Shown here one piece after another: positions 1 through 6,346 of a stretch of 11,730 nucleotides of DNA (position 1 is the first letter of the stretch; each line of letters begins with the position of its first letter). The notes beneath the pieces are model-generated. The model ran no database searches, was not told the DNA's origin, and worked only from the letters and a program-made list of their open reading frames with translations. The stretch is from an uncultured Prevotella sp. (GTDB lineage Bacteria > Bacteroidota > Bacteroidia > Bacteroidales > Bacteroidaceae). The stretch spans positions 1 through 11,730 of the forward strand of contig CAKMOD010000013.1 of NCBI GenBank assembly GCA_927910885.1, written 5' to 3'. The translations under genes and the position numbers were made by a program.

Positions 1-191
1 TTTTTTATCGTGAAACAACCTTTTTCGTCAGTAAAAGCGTATAAGCGATTTTCCTTCAATGTGACTGATGCGTAGGCTATAGGCTTACGATCATCCTTCC
101 CCACAACACAACCTGTTAGTGTCTGTGCAATTCCATTGATACTTAGTCCGCAAAATACAATAGACGCTATTATCCTATTCGTGAAGTCCAT
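1..191 (-). CDS. Exported protein with carboxypeptidase-regulatory-like domain (partial, N-terminus only)
   Basis: The first 63 codons of a minus-strand gene run off the left edge. Residues 1 to about 23 look like a Sec signal peptide: a short basic start, a hydrophobic core (IIASIVFCGLSI) and an Ala-x-Gln-type end (GIAQ). After it comes a pattern typical of the CarboxypepD_reg-like beta-sandwich: a GCVVG strand, then RKPIAYASVTLKE, then TDEKGCFTI. In Bacteroidota this domain opens many TonB-dependent outer-membrane receptors and other surface proteins, so export to the envelope is likely; which downstream module follows cannot be seen. The ATG at 191 is chosen because it gives the complete signal peptide and no other in-frame ATG is nearby. 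A good promoter lies only six bases upstream of it. Confidence 0.75.
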   Translation of the reverse strand, partial: MDFTNRIIASIVFCGLSINGIAQTLTGCVVGKDDRKPIAYASVTLKENRLYAFTDEKGCFTIK

Positions 192-197
192 GAATTG

Positions 198-228
198 CAA
201 AGGTAGGACGAATCTACTAACTCTACAA
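198..228 (-). promoter_or_regulatory. Bacteroidota-type promoter of the left-edge gene
   Basis: On the minus strand a TACCTTTG (198-205) matches the Bacteroidota -7 consensus TAnnTTTG. A TTG lies 20 bases further upstream (226-228) at the expected -33 position. Only six bases separate the -7 box from the ATG at 191, so transcription would start at or next to the start codon. Confidence 0.5.
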
Positions 229-416
229 TACTCAAAAATAGGTATTTATTTGCTTTCCTTTATGAGTAGAAATTGATTTTATCGTATTAGATAAACTCCT
301 TCTGATATATGGAATGATAAGGGGCAGCCTAATGTGTGAGAAGAAACGATATCTAACACTTTATGAGTAGTAGATTTTTGTAAGGTTATAAACCGCCTAA
401 AAGAGTGGTGTTAAGC

Positions 417-468
417 TTCCGCACTATTGGTGTTTACCGTCCGCACCATGTGTGCGGAGCCTCCGCAC
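417..468. repeat. TCCGCAC heptamer array with palindromes
   Basis: The heptamer TCCGCAC occurs at 418-424, 440-446 and 462-468, that is with an exact 22-base period. A reverse copy GTGCGGA lies at 452-458. The reverse copy forms a 7-base stem with the second heptamer (5-base loop) and an 8-base stem GTGCGGAG/CTCCGCAC (452-459 with 461-468, one base between). It is GC-rich in an otherwise AT-rich region. It could be a REP-like dispersed element, a regulator-binding site, or a transcription-termination/stability hairpin for the upstream operon. Confidence 0.6.
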
Positions 469-549
469 GTTTGATAAGAAATTGTATCTGTTCTATTGAA
501 GTTCCTTTTTCAGATGTAAACTTTATCATTTTTTGTAAGGGATAATCAT

Positions 550-1116
550 CTAAGAAATAGATGCTATACCCCAAAAAAGAATAAATAAGATGCCTAAAGC
601 GACAGATGTAAATCTAATTATGCGGTCTTTAACGATACTCCCATTAAACAAGATGAGTCCTATAACGCTAAGTAAGAAGAAAATAAATACTTTTTTATAA
701 GTATAAAATACAACATCAAGAAATATCCAGAACGAGGAGCGAGGATTGTTTATTTCGCTTAAACCAAAATAACGATTAGTTTGTTCGGTGGTTGCGTTAT
801 GTTCGTTATTTAGTGTGTAGAAAATAACATTCTCCCCCTTTTTGCCATCGTGTTGTAATGTCATCCACCAGCCTGGTCTGCTTGTTGAATAGATGGTTGT
901 ATCTCCTTCTATTTTCAAGCACGCTTTTGTTGTTTTCATACTTGTACTATACCACATATCTACAACACCCTCTTTCTGTTGCAAATGTTGGTAATTAGAT
1001 ATGGCTCTTTCTATGACATAATAATTAATACAAAGGCTAAATATGATAAGCACTATCGCTATTAATTTTGAAAGTGTCTGATGCTTCAATAATAATGACT
1101 TTTCTTCTGTTCTCAT
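550..1116 (-). CDS. Small membrane protein, tandem paralogue 1 (unknown family)
   Basis: I do not recognise this family. The protein (188 aa) has an N-terminal membrane segment (about residues 19-37), a soluble stretch of about 85 residues, and two C-terminal membrane segments (around 128-150 and 165-185). It shares a signature with the next two genes: KEGVV, a GWW.TLQH.GK.GE core, FYT, YFGL, then PRSSFW leading into the membrane; all three end in a short IAxxS tail. I chose the ATG at 1116. A longer TTG-start frame (1164) exists, but its extra codons are homologous to the noncoding spacer between paralogues 3 and 2, and an A-rich tract sits directly upstream of 1116. The gene is AT-rich compared with the rel-parA cluster. 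It is the last gene of the tandem set. Confidence 0.72.
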   Translation of the reverse strand: MRTEEKSLLLKHQTLSKLIAIVLIIFSLCINYYVIERAISNYQHLQQKEGVVDMWYSTSMKTTKACLKIEGDTTIYSTSRPGWWMTLQHDGKKGENVIFYTLNNEHNATTEQTNRYFGLSEINNPRSSFWIFLDVVFYTYKKVFIFFLLSVIGLILFNGSIVKDRIIRFTSVALGILFILFWGIASIS

Positions 1117-1131
1117 CTTTTTTTTGATTTG

Positions 1132-1236
1132 TTGCCATGTTGAGGCTCTTTGTTCTTTGGTCAAATTAAGATGTTGTAGCCAAGCCTATAAGAAATAATG
1201 TCAGAAATGGCAGTATCCAAGAAGCTGTTCTGATAA
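1132..1236. repeat. Direct repeat, copy 1 (partner 1852-1956)
   Basis: About 105 bases repeat with roughly ten mismatches at an exact offset of 720 bases; positions 1150-1207 are identical to 1870-1927. The repeat covers the last codons of a paralogue plus the spacer leading into the next gene. Confidence 0.85.
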
Positions 1237-1257
1237 TTTTATATTTAGTAGTTTTGT
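1166..1257 (-). pseudogene. 3' remnant of a fourth paralogue
   Basis: Between paralogues 2 and 1 a frame of about 30 codons encodes KIIRTASWILPFLTLFLIGL followed by ATTS and a stop. It is nearly identical to the C-terminus of paralogue 3 (NKFIRTVSWILPFLTLFLIG...). Upstream similarity continues weakly (DKTTKYK versus MTTVKNK) up to the stop codon of paralogue 2, where it is cut off. There is no body and no plausible start. I read it as the scar of a deleted or recombined gene copy; its following spacer matches the one after paralogue 3. Confidence 0.7.
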
Positions 1258-1841
1258 CATGATATAGAAGCTATGATAAACATAAGAAAACTTACACCTA
1301 AAACCACAATGCTTAAAGGTAGGACAAAACGGTCTTGGATTATTTGAAAGTTAAAAAGGATTATTCCGATGATACCAAGAGCCAACCCAAAAAGAACAGG
1401 TTTATAGCAAGGAAAAAGCACATCAAAGAATAACCAAAATGAAGTTCGTGGGTTATCTTTCTCGCATAATCCATAGTAAGGTATTCCTTCTTTCTCATTT
1501 TTTACTTCATCCTTAACAGTATAGAAAGCAACAGTTTCACCCCTTTTCCCATTATGTTGAAAACATAGCCAGCCATCATAACGTTGAGTTATATACATAT
1601 TAGTGTCATTATTAATTTTTAGAGTAGCATCGTTAAACTCTCCACCTGTATGATCCCAATAGGAAACAACTCCTTCTTTATACTCAAGGTTGTCTATTTT
1701 GTGGCATGTGTTACTTATCGTAACAAAGTCAACATATAAACAGCAGCAGATGAAAAACAAACCGATAGTATAAGATGTTTTCCTATAGCTTAGAAAGAAA
1801 CTTTTAGCTTTTTTTTCTATTAGGGAGATATTTATGTTCAT
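1257..1841 (-). CDS. Small membrane protein, tandem paralogue 2 (unknown family)
   Basis: A 194-residue protein of the same unrecognised family as its neighbours. An N-terminal membrane segment (about 25-45, Cys-rich: FFICCCLYV) is followed by the conserved soluble part: KEGVVSYW, TGG, a D-x-N-x-Y-x-T-type strand, GWLCFQHNGKRGE, FYT, YYGL, then NPRTSFWLFFDVLF. Two further hydrophobic segments end in IIASIS. The likely topology is three membrane passes with the soluble domain between the first and second. The start ATG at 1841 follows paralogue 3 by 44 bases, which suggests co-transcription. The stop overlaps an ATG (ATGA) that leads nowhere useful. Function is unknown; tandem small membrane paralogues are sometimes immunity proteins or surface sensors, but nothing here shows either. 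Confidence 0.75.
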   Translation of the reverse strand: MNINISLIEKKAKSFFLSYRKTSYTIGLFFICCCLYVDFVTISNTCHKIDNLEYKEGVVSYWDHTGGEFNDATLKINNDTNMYITQRYDGWLCFQHNGKRGETVAFYTVKDEVKNEKEGIPYYGLCEKDNPRTSFWLFFDVLFPCYKPVLFGLALGIIGIILFNFQIIQDRFVLPLSIVVLGVSFLMFIIASIS

Positions 1842-1851
1842 GTATTATTTA

Positions 1852-1956
1852 TTGCCATTTTGAGGTTTCTTGTTCTTTGGTCAAATTAAGATGTTGTAGC
1901 CAAGCCTATAAGAAATAATGTCAGAAAGGGGAGTATCCAAGAAACTGTTCTGATAA
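1852..1956. repeat. Direct repeat, copy 2 (partner 1132-1236)
   Basis: This is the intact context of the repeat: the C-terminal codons of paralogue 3 and the spacer leading to paralogue 2. See the partner copy 720 bases to the left. Confidence 0.85.
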
Positions 1957-2464
1957 ACTTGTTTTTTACGGTTGTCATATTAAAATAGAGGCATCCAACT
2001 ATGCCAGGGATGAATAAAAAAATATTTGATTCAAATATATAGCTTAGAATATCCATAAATAGCCAAAAGGTGTGGCGAGGAGAGTCTATTGTACTCAGTC
2101 CAAAATAGCGTATTTGGTTTTTATTATCTCTTTTTATCTTTTCGTTAGTATAGAACATAACTTTTTCTCCCTGCTTACCACTATGTTGTAAGCATAGCCA
2201 ACCACCAAACCTCTCTGTCGTATAAGTGTTACTATCATATTTTATATTCATGGTTGCAGTATTATATTTTCCTCCTGTACGCTCCCAATAAGATACAACA
2301 CCTGTTTTGCGATTGAGGTGTTTGTAAACGTCATAGGTATTATATAATGCCAATGATAACACACATAGACCGCATAGTATAAAGATAATTGAAATACAGC
2401 TTGTTAAGACTTGATGTGAAATGAAATAACTTCTTAATGGTAAAAGTTTCTTTCCAATATTCAT
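1886..2464 (-). CDS. Small membrane protein, tandem paralogue 3 (unknown family)
   Basis: A 192-residue member of the tandem family and the first gene of the set in transcription order. Membrane segments are seen near residues 22-42, 130-158 and 170-190. The soluble part contains KTGVVSYW, RTGGKYNTAT, GWLCLQHSGKQGE, FYT and YFGL, followed by SPRHTFWLFMDIL. It is closest to paralogue 2 in the soluble part (GVVSYW, TGG, GWLC.QH). The ATG at 2464 begins MNIGKK and is the natural start. I find no clear TAnnTTTG promoter on the minus strand in the 368 bases upstream, so where this operon starts is unresolved. Confidence 0.75.
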   Translation of the reverse strand: MNIGKKLLPLRSYFISHQVLTSCISIIFILCGLCVLSLALYNTYDVYKHLNRKTGVVSYWERTGGKYNTATMNIKYDSNTYTTERFGGWLCLQHSGKQGEKVMFYTNEKIKRDNKNQIRYFGLSTIDSPRHTFWLFMDILSYIFESNIFLFIPGIVGCLYFNMTTVKNKFIRTVSWILPFLTLFLIGLATTS

Positions 2465-2587
2465 TTTGTCTTTACATTACATTTATGGATCAACATTTTT
2501 CGAGTGATATAACCTATTATATTGCTCTTGAGATTCTCCCTAACTCTTTTAGTATATCCGTAATAATTAGAAACTCACCACACGCTC

Positions 2588-2595
2588 TACCTTTG
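2588..2595 (+). promoter_or_regulatory. Plus-strand -7-like motif TACCTTTG
   Basis: It matches the Bacteroidota -7 consensus exactly and points toward the hairpin at 2746-2780, with no protein gene on this strand. The expected -33 TTG about 20 bases upstream is not evident, so this is weak. Confidence 0.25.
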
Positions 2596-2630
2596 TGTGT
2601 CAATTCTAAAGTATTTCACTTAAAATAAAT

Positions 2631-2717
2631 TTTGCTGTCATTGCTGTCATTCAAGATTGTAACATAACTGGTTAGTTTATAGTAGGGTTATGTGAAAGTG
2701 TTAAAAGTGACAGCAAA
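2631..2717. repeat. Nested inverted repeats with a tandem 9-mer
   Basis: The outer arms TTTGCTGTCA (2631-2640) and TGACAGCAAA (2708-2717) are perfect 10-base complements. The inner arms ACATAAC (2662-2668) and GTTATGT (2687-2693) are perfect 7-base complements. The 9-mer TTGCTGTCA is repeated immediately (2641-2649). The arrangement could be a folded RNA, paired operator sites, or a tiny mobile-element relic. Confidence 0.55.
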
Positions 2718-2745
2718 TTAAAACAAAAACTTTTTTGCAAGCTGT

Positions 2746-2780
2746 GTAATAGCCCCCACTCTTGTTAGGGGCTTTATTAC
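2746..2780. terminator. Terminator-like hairpin between rel and the membrane-protein genes
   Basis: The arms GTAATAGCCCC and GGGGCTTTATTAC pair over 11 base pairs with a two-base bulge. The tail on the plus strand is moderately T-rich (TTTATT); on the minus strand the tail is ATTACACAG with no T-run. It may end the rel operon transcript on the minus strand, a plus-strand transcript, or both. Confidence 0.5.
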
Positions 2781-2820
2781 TTCGTGTGTTGGAAGGACGA
2801 TTTTTCTTGCGGTTAGATAG

Positions 2821-2840
2821 TTCTTTAGAGGACTAAAGAA
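2821..2840 (-). terminator. Hairpin spanning the rel stop codon
   Basis: TTCTTTAG (2821-2828) and CTAAAGAA (2833-2840) are perfect 8-base complements with a 4-base loop. On the minus strand the arm contains the rel stop codon TAG. No T-run follows, so it may stabilise the 3' end or help stop transcription together with the GC-rich hairpin further on. Confidence 0.35.
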
Positions 2841-5127
2841 TCTCTAAGACCTCTTGTACATCCTTAATATTCTTCATATTTTCAACGATAAACTGTACAT
2901 CCTTGCGGTCGTGGACTTGCATCTCAATCGTTCCCTCAAAGATGCCATTATCGCTGGAGATCGTTACCTTACGGATATTAACACCCAACTGGTCGGAGAG
3001 GACATCAGAGATATCGTGCAGCATACCACTACGGTCAATACCGCGAATCTCAATCGTTGCATCGAAGAACAATCGACGGTGCATATCCCATTTGGCATCC
3101 AAAATTCTACCACCATAGCTTGCTTTCAACTTTGCAGCTACTGGGCAGGCACGCTTATGAATCTCGATATGGTTTTTATTGTCAATATATCCGAGGACAT
3201 CATCACCTGGAATAGCATGGCAGCAATGTGGGAAGAGATAGCGATGTATGTTTTCTTCGTTGATGAAGATAGGCTTCTTTCTGTTGAGTTCTTTGGTTAC
3301 AACAATCAAGCCTTCAGTACACTCTGTGTCCTTAGCCTCTACAGACTCTGTTGTCTTCTTGTCATTCGACTTCAAGAAAGGAACGTATCGACGCCAACCA
3401 CGTGAGGTAACGGTCTTCTCTGACTTTGACTTTCCACGAAGTTCGTTCAAATCAGTGTCGCCAAGGATAACGGTCTTGTCTCCAACGGCAAGGAAAAGAC
3501 TGTCATGCTTGTGGAGGTCGTGTAGTTCGCAAAGCTTATCTAAGGTTGCAGTTGTCATCTCAAGGTCGTGTGCCTTTAGCCACTTCAATAGCTGCTCTTC
3601 ACCTGCCTTTTGCAACTCACGGCTCTCACGTCGCAAGATAGCTTGTATCTTTGCCTTCGCCTTCGCTGTAGACACAAAGTTAATCCATGAAGGATTGACG
3701 TGTTGCGACATCGAAGTCAGGATTTCTACTTGGTCACCACTTTGGAGTTTATGGCTCAATGGGACAAGCTTATGGTTGACCTTTGCACCAATACAATGGC
3801 TACCAAGGAAGGTGTGGATTTGGAAAGCAAAGTCGAGTGCCGTACAACCTGCAGGCATTGTTTTAATCTCACCCTTCGGTGTAAAGACAAAGATTTCAGA
3901 TGCAAAGAGGTTGAGTTTGATAGCATCGAGGAAGTCCATAGCATCAGGCTGTGGGTCGTCGAGAATCTCTTTTATCGTACTGAGCCACTCGTTCAATTCG
4001 CCCTCATCCTCAGTAATCTCACCTCCATCCTTATATTTCCAATGTGCTGCAAAGCCCTGTTCTGCTAATTCGTTCATGTGTTCAGAACGTATCTGTACCT
4101 CTATCCAACGACCCTTAGCAGACATGAGAGTTACGTGCAATGCCTGATAACCATTAGCCTTAGGATGGTTTACCCAGTCGCGCAGACGGTCAGGATGACT
4201 CTTATAAATCTGACTGATAGCCACATAAATTTGGAAACAGTTGTTGATTTCCTCATCAGGTGACTTTGGTTTATAGATGATACGTACGGCAAGGATATCG
4301 TATATTTCTTCAAAAGTGACGTGTTTGTTCTGCATCTTATTCCAAATAGAATAAGGACTCTTTACACGTGCTTTAAGTTCATATTTAAAGCCCATCTTGT
4401 CAAGTTCGGCACGGATAGGTGCTGTGAACTGTTCAAAGAGGGTATCACGCTGCGCTTGTGTTGAAGCAAGTTTCTTCTCAATAGAGGCGTATGCGTCAGG
4501 ATGTTCGTAGCGGAAGCTTAGGTCTTCCAGTTCAGTCTTAATCTTATTTAGTCCCAATCGGTTTGCAAGTGGTGCATAGATGTAGAGAGTTTCACCTGCA
4601 ATCTTATACTGTTTGCTTGCTGGTTGGGATTCAAGGGTGCGCATGTTGTGCAGACGGTCGCATATCTTGATAAGGATAACGCGTATGTCGTCGCTCATCG
4701 TGAGCAGAAGCTTCTTGAAGTTCTCGGCTTGAGCAGAAGCCTGTTCGCCAAAGATACCACCAGAAATCTTGGTTAATCCGTCAACGATTTGTGCAATCTT
4801 AGGACCGAAGATATTTTCCATATCTTCCACCGTATAGTCGGTATCTTCTACGACATCATGTAAGAGGGCTGCACAGATACTCGTTGCTCCGAGTCCCATC
4901 TCTTCACAAGCAATTTGGGCAACGGCAATAGGGTGCATGATATAAGGTTCGCCCGAGAGTCGGCGCACACCCTTATGCGCTTGTCGTGCGAAGTTGAAAG
5001 CCTTGGTAATGATATCAACCTTCTTTCGATGACGTGAAGCAAGATAGGTATCAATGAGATGCTGAAATGCATCATCTACCATCTTCTCATAGTCAATCTC
5101 CTTAACTTCAATATTGTCCTTGTCCAT
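2833..5127 (-). CDS. Bifunctional (p)ppGpp synthetase/hydrolase, RelA/SpoT family
   Basis: This long RSH enzyme makes and degrades the alarmone (p)ppGpp in the stringent response. Numbered from the ATG at 5127 (764 aa): the HD hydrolase domain keeps H65, H90-D91 (LLHDVVEDTD) and D157 (CDRLHNMR). The synthetase domain keeps KSPYSIWNKM (256-265), D277 (YDILAVRI), GYQALH (326-331) and E343 (WIEVQIR). An RLRD motif (314-317) fits the basic RxKD type of bifunctional enzymes, not the acidic ExDD of synthetase-only RelA. TGS spans about 413-471, the Cys/His region 633-661 (FPHCCHAIPGDD...HKRACP) and ACT 687-764. An upstream in-frame ATG at 5142 would add five residues; 5127 is preferred because GGAGG lies seven bases before it. 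It is the last gene of the parA-parB-DUF5683-mltD cluster. The symbol rel or spoT would suit; sequence alone does not settle which. Confidence 0.96.
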   Translation of the reverse strand: MDKDNIEVKEIDYEKMVDDAFQHLIDTYLASRHRKKVDIITKAFNFARQAHKGVRRLSGEPYIMHPIAVAQIACEEMGLGATSICAALLHDVVEDTDYTVEDMENIFGPKIAQIVDGLTKISGGIFGEQASAQAENFKKLLLTMSDDIRVILIKICDRLHNMRTLESQPASKQYKIAGETLYIYAPLANRLGLNKIKTELEDLSFRYEHPDAYASIEKKLASTQAQRDTLFEQFTAPIRAELDKMGFKYELKARVKSPYSIWNKMQNKHVTFEEIYDILAVRIIYKPKSPDEEINNCFQIYVAISQIYKSHPDRLRDWVNHPKANGYQALHVTLMSAKGRWIEVQIRSEHMNELAEQGFAAHWKYKDGGEITEDEGELNEWLSTIKEILDDPQPDAMDFLDAIKLNLFASEIFVFTPKGEIKTMPAGCTALDFAFQIHTFLGSHCIGAKVNHKLVPLSHKLQSGDQVEILTSMSQHVNPSWINFVSTAKAKAKIQAILRRESRELQKAGEEQLLKWLKAHDLEMTTATLDKLCELHDLHKHDSLFLAVGDKTVILGDTDLNELRGKSKSEKTVTSRGWRRYVPFLKSNDKKTTESVEAKDTECTEGLIVVTKELNRKKPIFINEENIHRYLFPHCCHAIPGDDVLGYIDNKNHIEIHKRACPVAAKLKASYGGRILDAKWDMHRRLFFDATIEIRGIDRSGMLHDISDVLSDQLGVNIRKVTISSDNGIFEGTIEMQVHDRKDVQFIVENMKNIKDVQEVLEIL

Positions 5128-5169
5128 TGTGCATCCTCCCATTATATATAATAAGGTAAAAGAATCTTG

Positions 5170-6306
5170 TTAGTATAATATGGCTTCTTGGCTTGTATTA
5201 GTAGCCGCGATAGTCATGTTAGGTTCTTCGTTTGGTGTTTCGTTTTGGTAAATCTGATCTTTGAAGTCTTTGAACTTCTCAATCATCTCAGAAGGTAGGC
5301 GTAACTTAGCTACGCCATTTATTGCATAAGCCTTGATTAAGCCTTGTCGATACTGTGGGTTAAGTACTTTCAAATCGTCCACATTCATACCTAATACATT
5401 GGCAATCTTAGCAAGTGTAACGTCTTTCTCTACAATGATCGTATCACAGCGGCTGGGTAGACCTGTTGATAAAGGTGTGATGTTGTAATCAGCATAGTAG
5501 TTCATTACATAATTAGCAGCGATGAAAGCAGGTACATAACCACGTGTCTCCTTCGGTAAATGCTGATAGACAGCCCAGAAGTCAGCACCACCACCAGCCT
5601 TAGTGATAGCACTGCTAACACGTCCCGGTCCACAGTTATAGGCAGCAAGTGCCAATGTCCAATCGCCAAATCGTTTGTAAAGGTCGCTCAGCATACGTGC
5701 TGCAGCGTAGGAAGACTTCTCTGGGTCGCGGCGTTCATCGATATAACTATCAATTTGAAGGTCATATTGTTTAGCTGTTGTTGCCATGAATTGCCATAGT
5801 CCTGCTGCTCCCACACGTGAGGTAGCATTAGGGTTTAAGCCTGATTCTATCACAGGAAGATACTTCAGTTCTAATGGTAAACCATAGAAACGCAGTGCTT
5901 CTTCAAAGATAGGGTTGTAATAACGTGCACGTCCTAAGAGATAAGAAGTTGATTGGCGTCCAGCCTTTGTGTAGCGATCGATATATTTCTTAACTTCCTC
6001 ATTACAGGTCATTGTCATCACATTCGATAGATTGCGTATCTTACGATCAATGACTTCCATACCGTTTTCTGGCTCTGTTGCATTCGTAGAGGGTGTATTC
6101 TCGAACCCTGTTTGTATGCCACTATTATAGAACTTATCATCTACATAGTCAACATCAACATATCCTGCCATCGTTTCTGATGCATCAGGAATCATCACAC
6201 TCACAGCTTTACCACGGCTGTCAACAACTGTTTGCTGTTGTGCATACAATCCGTAGGTTGCTCCCATTGTAACAAGGAAGGAAACAATATATCTCTTTCT
6301 ACTCAT
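5170..6306 (-). CDS. mltD: Periplasmic lytic murein transglycosylase (SLT + LysM), MltD-like
   Basis: The 378-residue protein starts with a signal peptide (about 1-22, ending GLYAQ). The SLT/GH23 lytic transglycosylase domain follows at about 130-250: LPLELKYLPVIESGLNP with E154 as the expected catalytic acid, AAGLWQFM, and the AAYNCGPGRV block (231-240). A LysM-like segment (281-324: DVTLAKIANVLGMNVDDLK) would bind peptidoglycan. The family cleaves the MurNAc-GlcNAc bond to a 1,6-anhydro product during wall remodelling. No lipobox cysteine is visible, so it looks soluble-periplasmic and not a lipoprotein. It sits 40 bases after the DUF5683 gene and 42 before rel. A signal peptide with a single LysM-like domain fits the Bacteroidota MltD-like group; E. 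coli MltD carries more LysM copies. Confidence 0.9.
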   Translation of the reverse strand: MSRKRYIVSFLVTMGATYGLYAQQQTVVDSRGKAVSVMIPDASETMAGYVDVDYVDDKFYNSGIQTGFENTPSTNATEPENGMEVIDRKIRNLSNVMTMTCNEEVKKYIDRYTKAGRQSTSYLLGRARYYNPIFEEALRFYGLPLELKYLPVIESGLNPNATSRVGAAGLWQFMATTAKQYDLQIDSYIDERRDPEKSSYAAARMLSDLYKRFGDWTLALAAYNCGPGRVSSAITKAGGGADFWAVYQHLPKETRGYVPAFIAANYVMNYYADYNITPLSTGLPSRCDTIIVEKDVTLAKIANVLGMNVDDLKVLNPQYRQGLIKAYAINGVAKLRLPSEMIEKFKDFKDQIYQNETPNEEPNMTIAATNTSQEAILY

Positions 6307-6346
6307 TATTTCTTAGTTAGTTAGCGCAAATACAGTGCGCTGCTGC

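Larger units (their letters stand above)
192..549. other. Intergenic region, no convincing gene
   Basis: This 358-base stretch separates the left-edge gene from the tandem membrane-protein genes; both are on the minus strand. It contains the promoter at 198-228 and the heptamer/palindrome array at 417-468. A 31-codon minus-strand frame (434-529, ATG start) is open, but its last codons lie inside the palindromes and I do not recognise it. No T-run follows the palindromes on the minus strand, so a classical terminator for the upstream genes is not evident. Confidence 0.6.
2465..2832. other. Intergenic region with nested inverted repeats, possible small RNA
   Basis: No protein gene is supported here. 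From left to right it contains a plus-strand TACCTTTG (2588-2595), a tandem 9-mer TTGCTGTCA (2632-2640 and 2641-2649), an inner inverted repeat ACATAAC/GTTATGT (2662-2668, 2687-2693), an outer inverted repeat TTTGCTGTCA/TGACAGCAAA (2631-2640, 2708-2717), a GC-rich hairpin (2746-2780) and a short hairpin at the end of rel (2821-2840). Confidence 0.6.

Noticed and set aside
1117..1164. Longer TTG-start version of paralogue 1
   Set aside because: The extra 16 codons are homologous to the noncoding spacer after paralogue 3, and the ATG at 1116 gives a length matching the other paralogues.
2437..2628. 63-codon plus-strand open frame with ATG over the start of paralogue 3
   Set aside because: It overlaps the paralogue 3 start on the other strand, has no family resemblance and no promoter motif upstream; it looks like chance in AT-rich DNA.
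3248..4147. 299-codon plus-strand open frame inside rel
   Set aside because: It is a shadow of the strongly supported rel coding sequence; its composition (Ser-rich, no motifs) is typical of an antisense frame.
5140..5151. TTATATATAA palindrome just upstream of rel as a promoter
   Set aside because: It does not match the Bacteroidota -7/-33 pattern and lies in a 27- to 42-base gap inside a likely operon.
3398..5830. CACGTG-containing sites (near 3400, 5540; CACGTGAG near 5813) as parS
   Set aside because: parS resembles TGTTTCACGTGAAACA; only the central CACGTG or part of it matches, and the sites lie within coding sequence without symmetric flanks.
6307..6346. AGCGC/GCGCT hairpin between the DUF5683 gene and mltD as a terminator
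   Set aside because: The stem is only five base pairs with no T-run, and the surrounding genes look co-transcribed.
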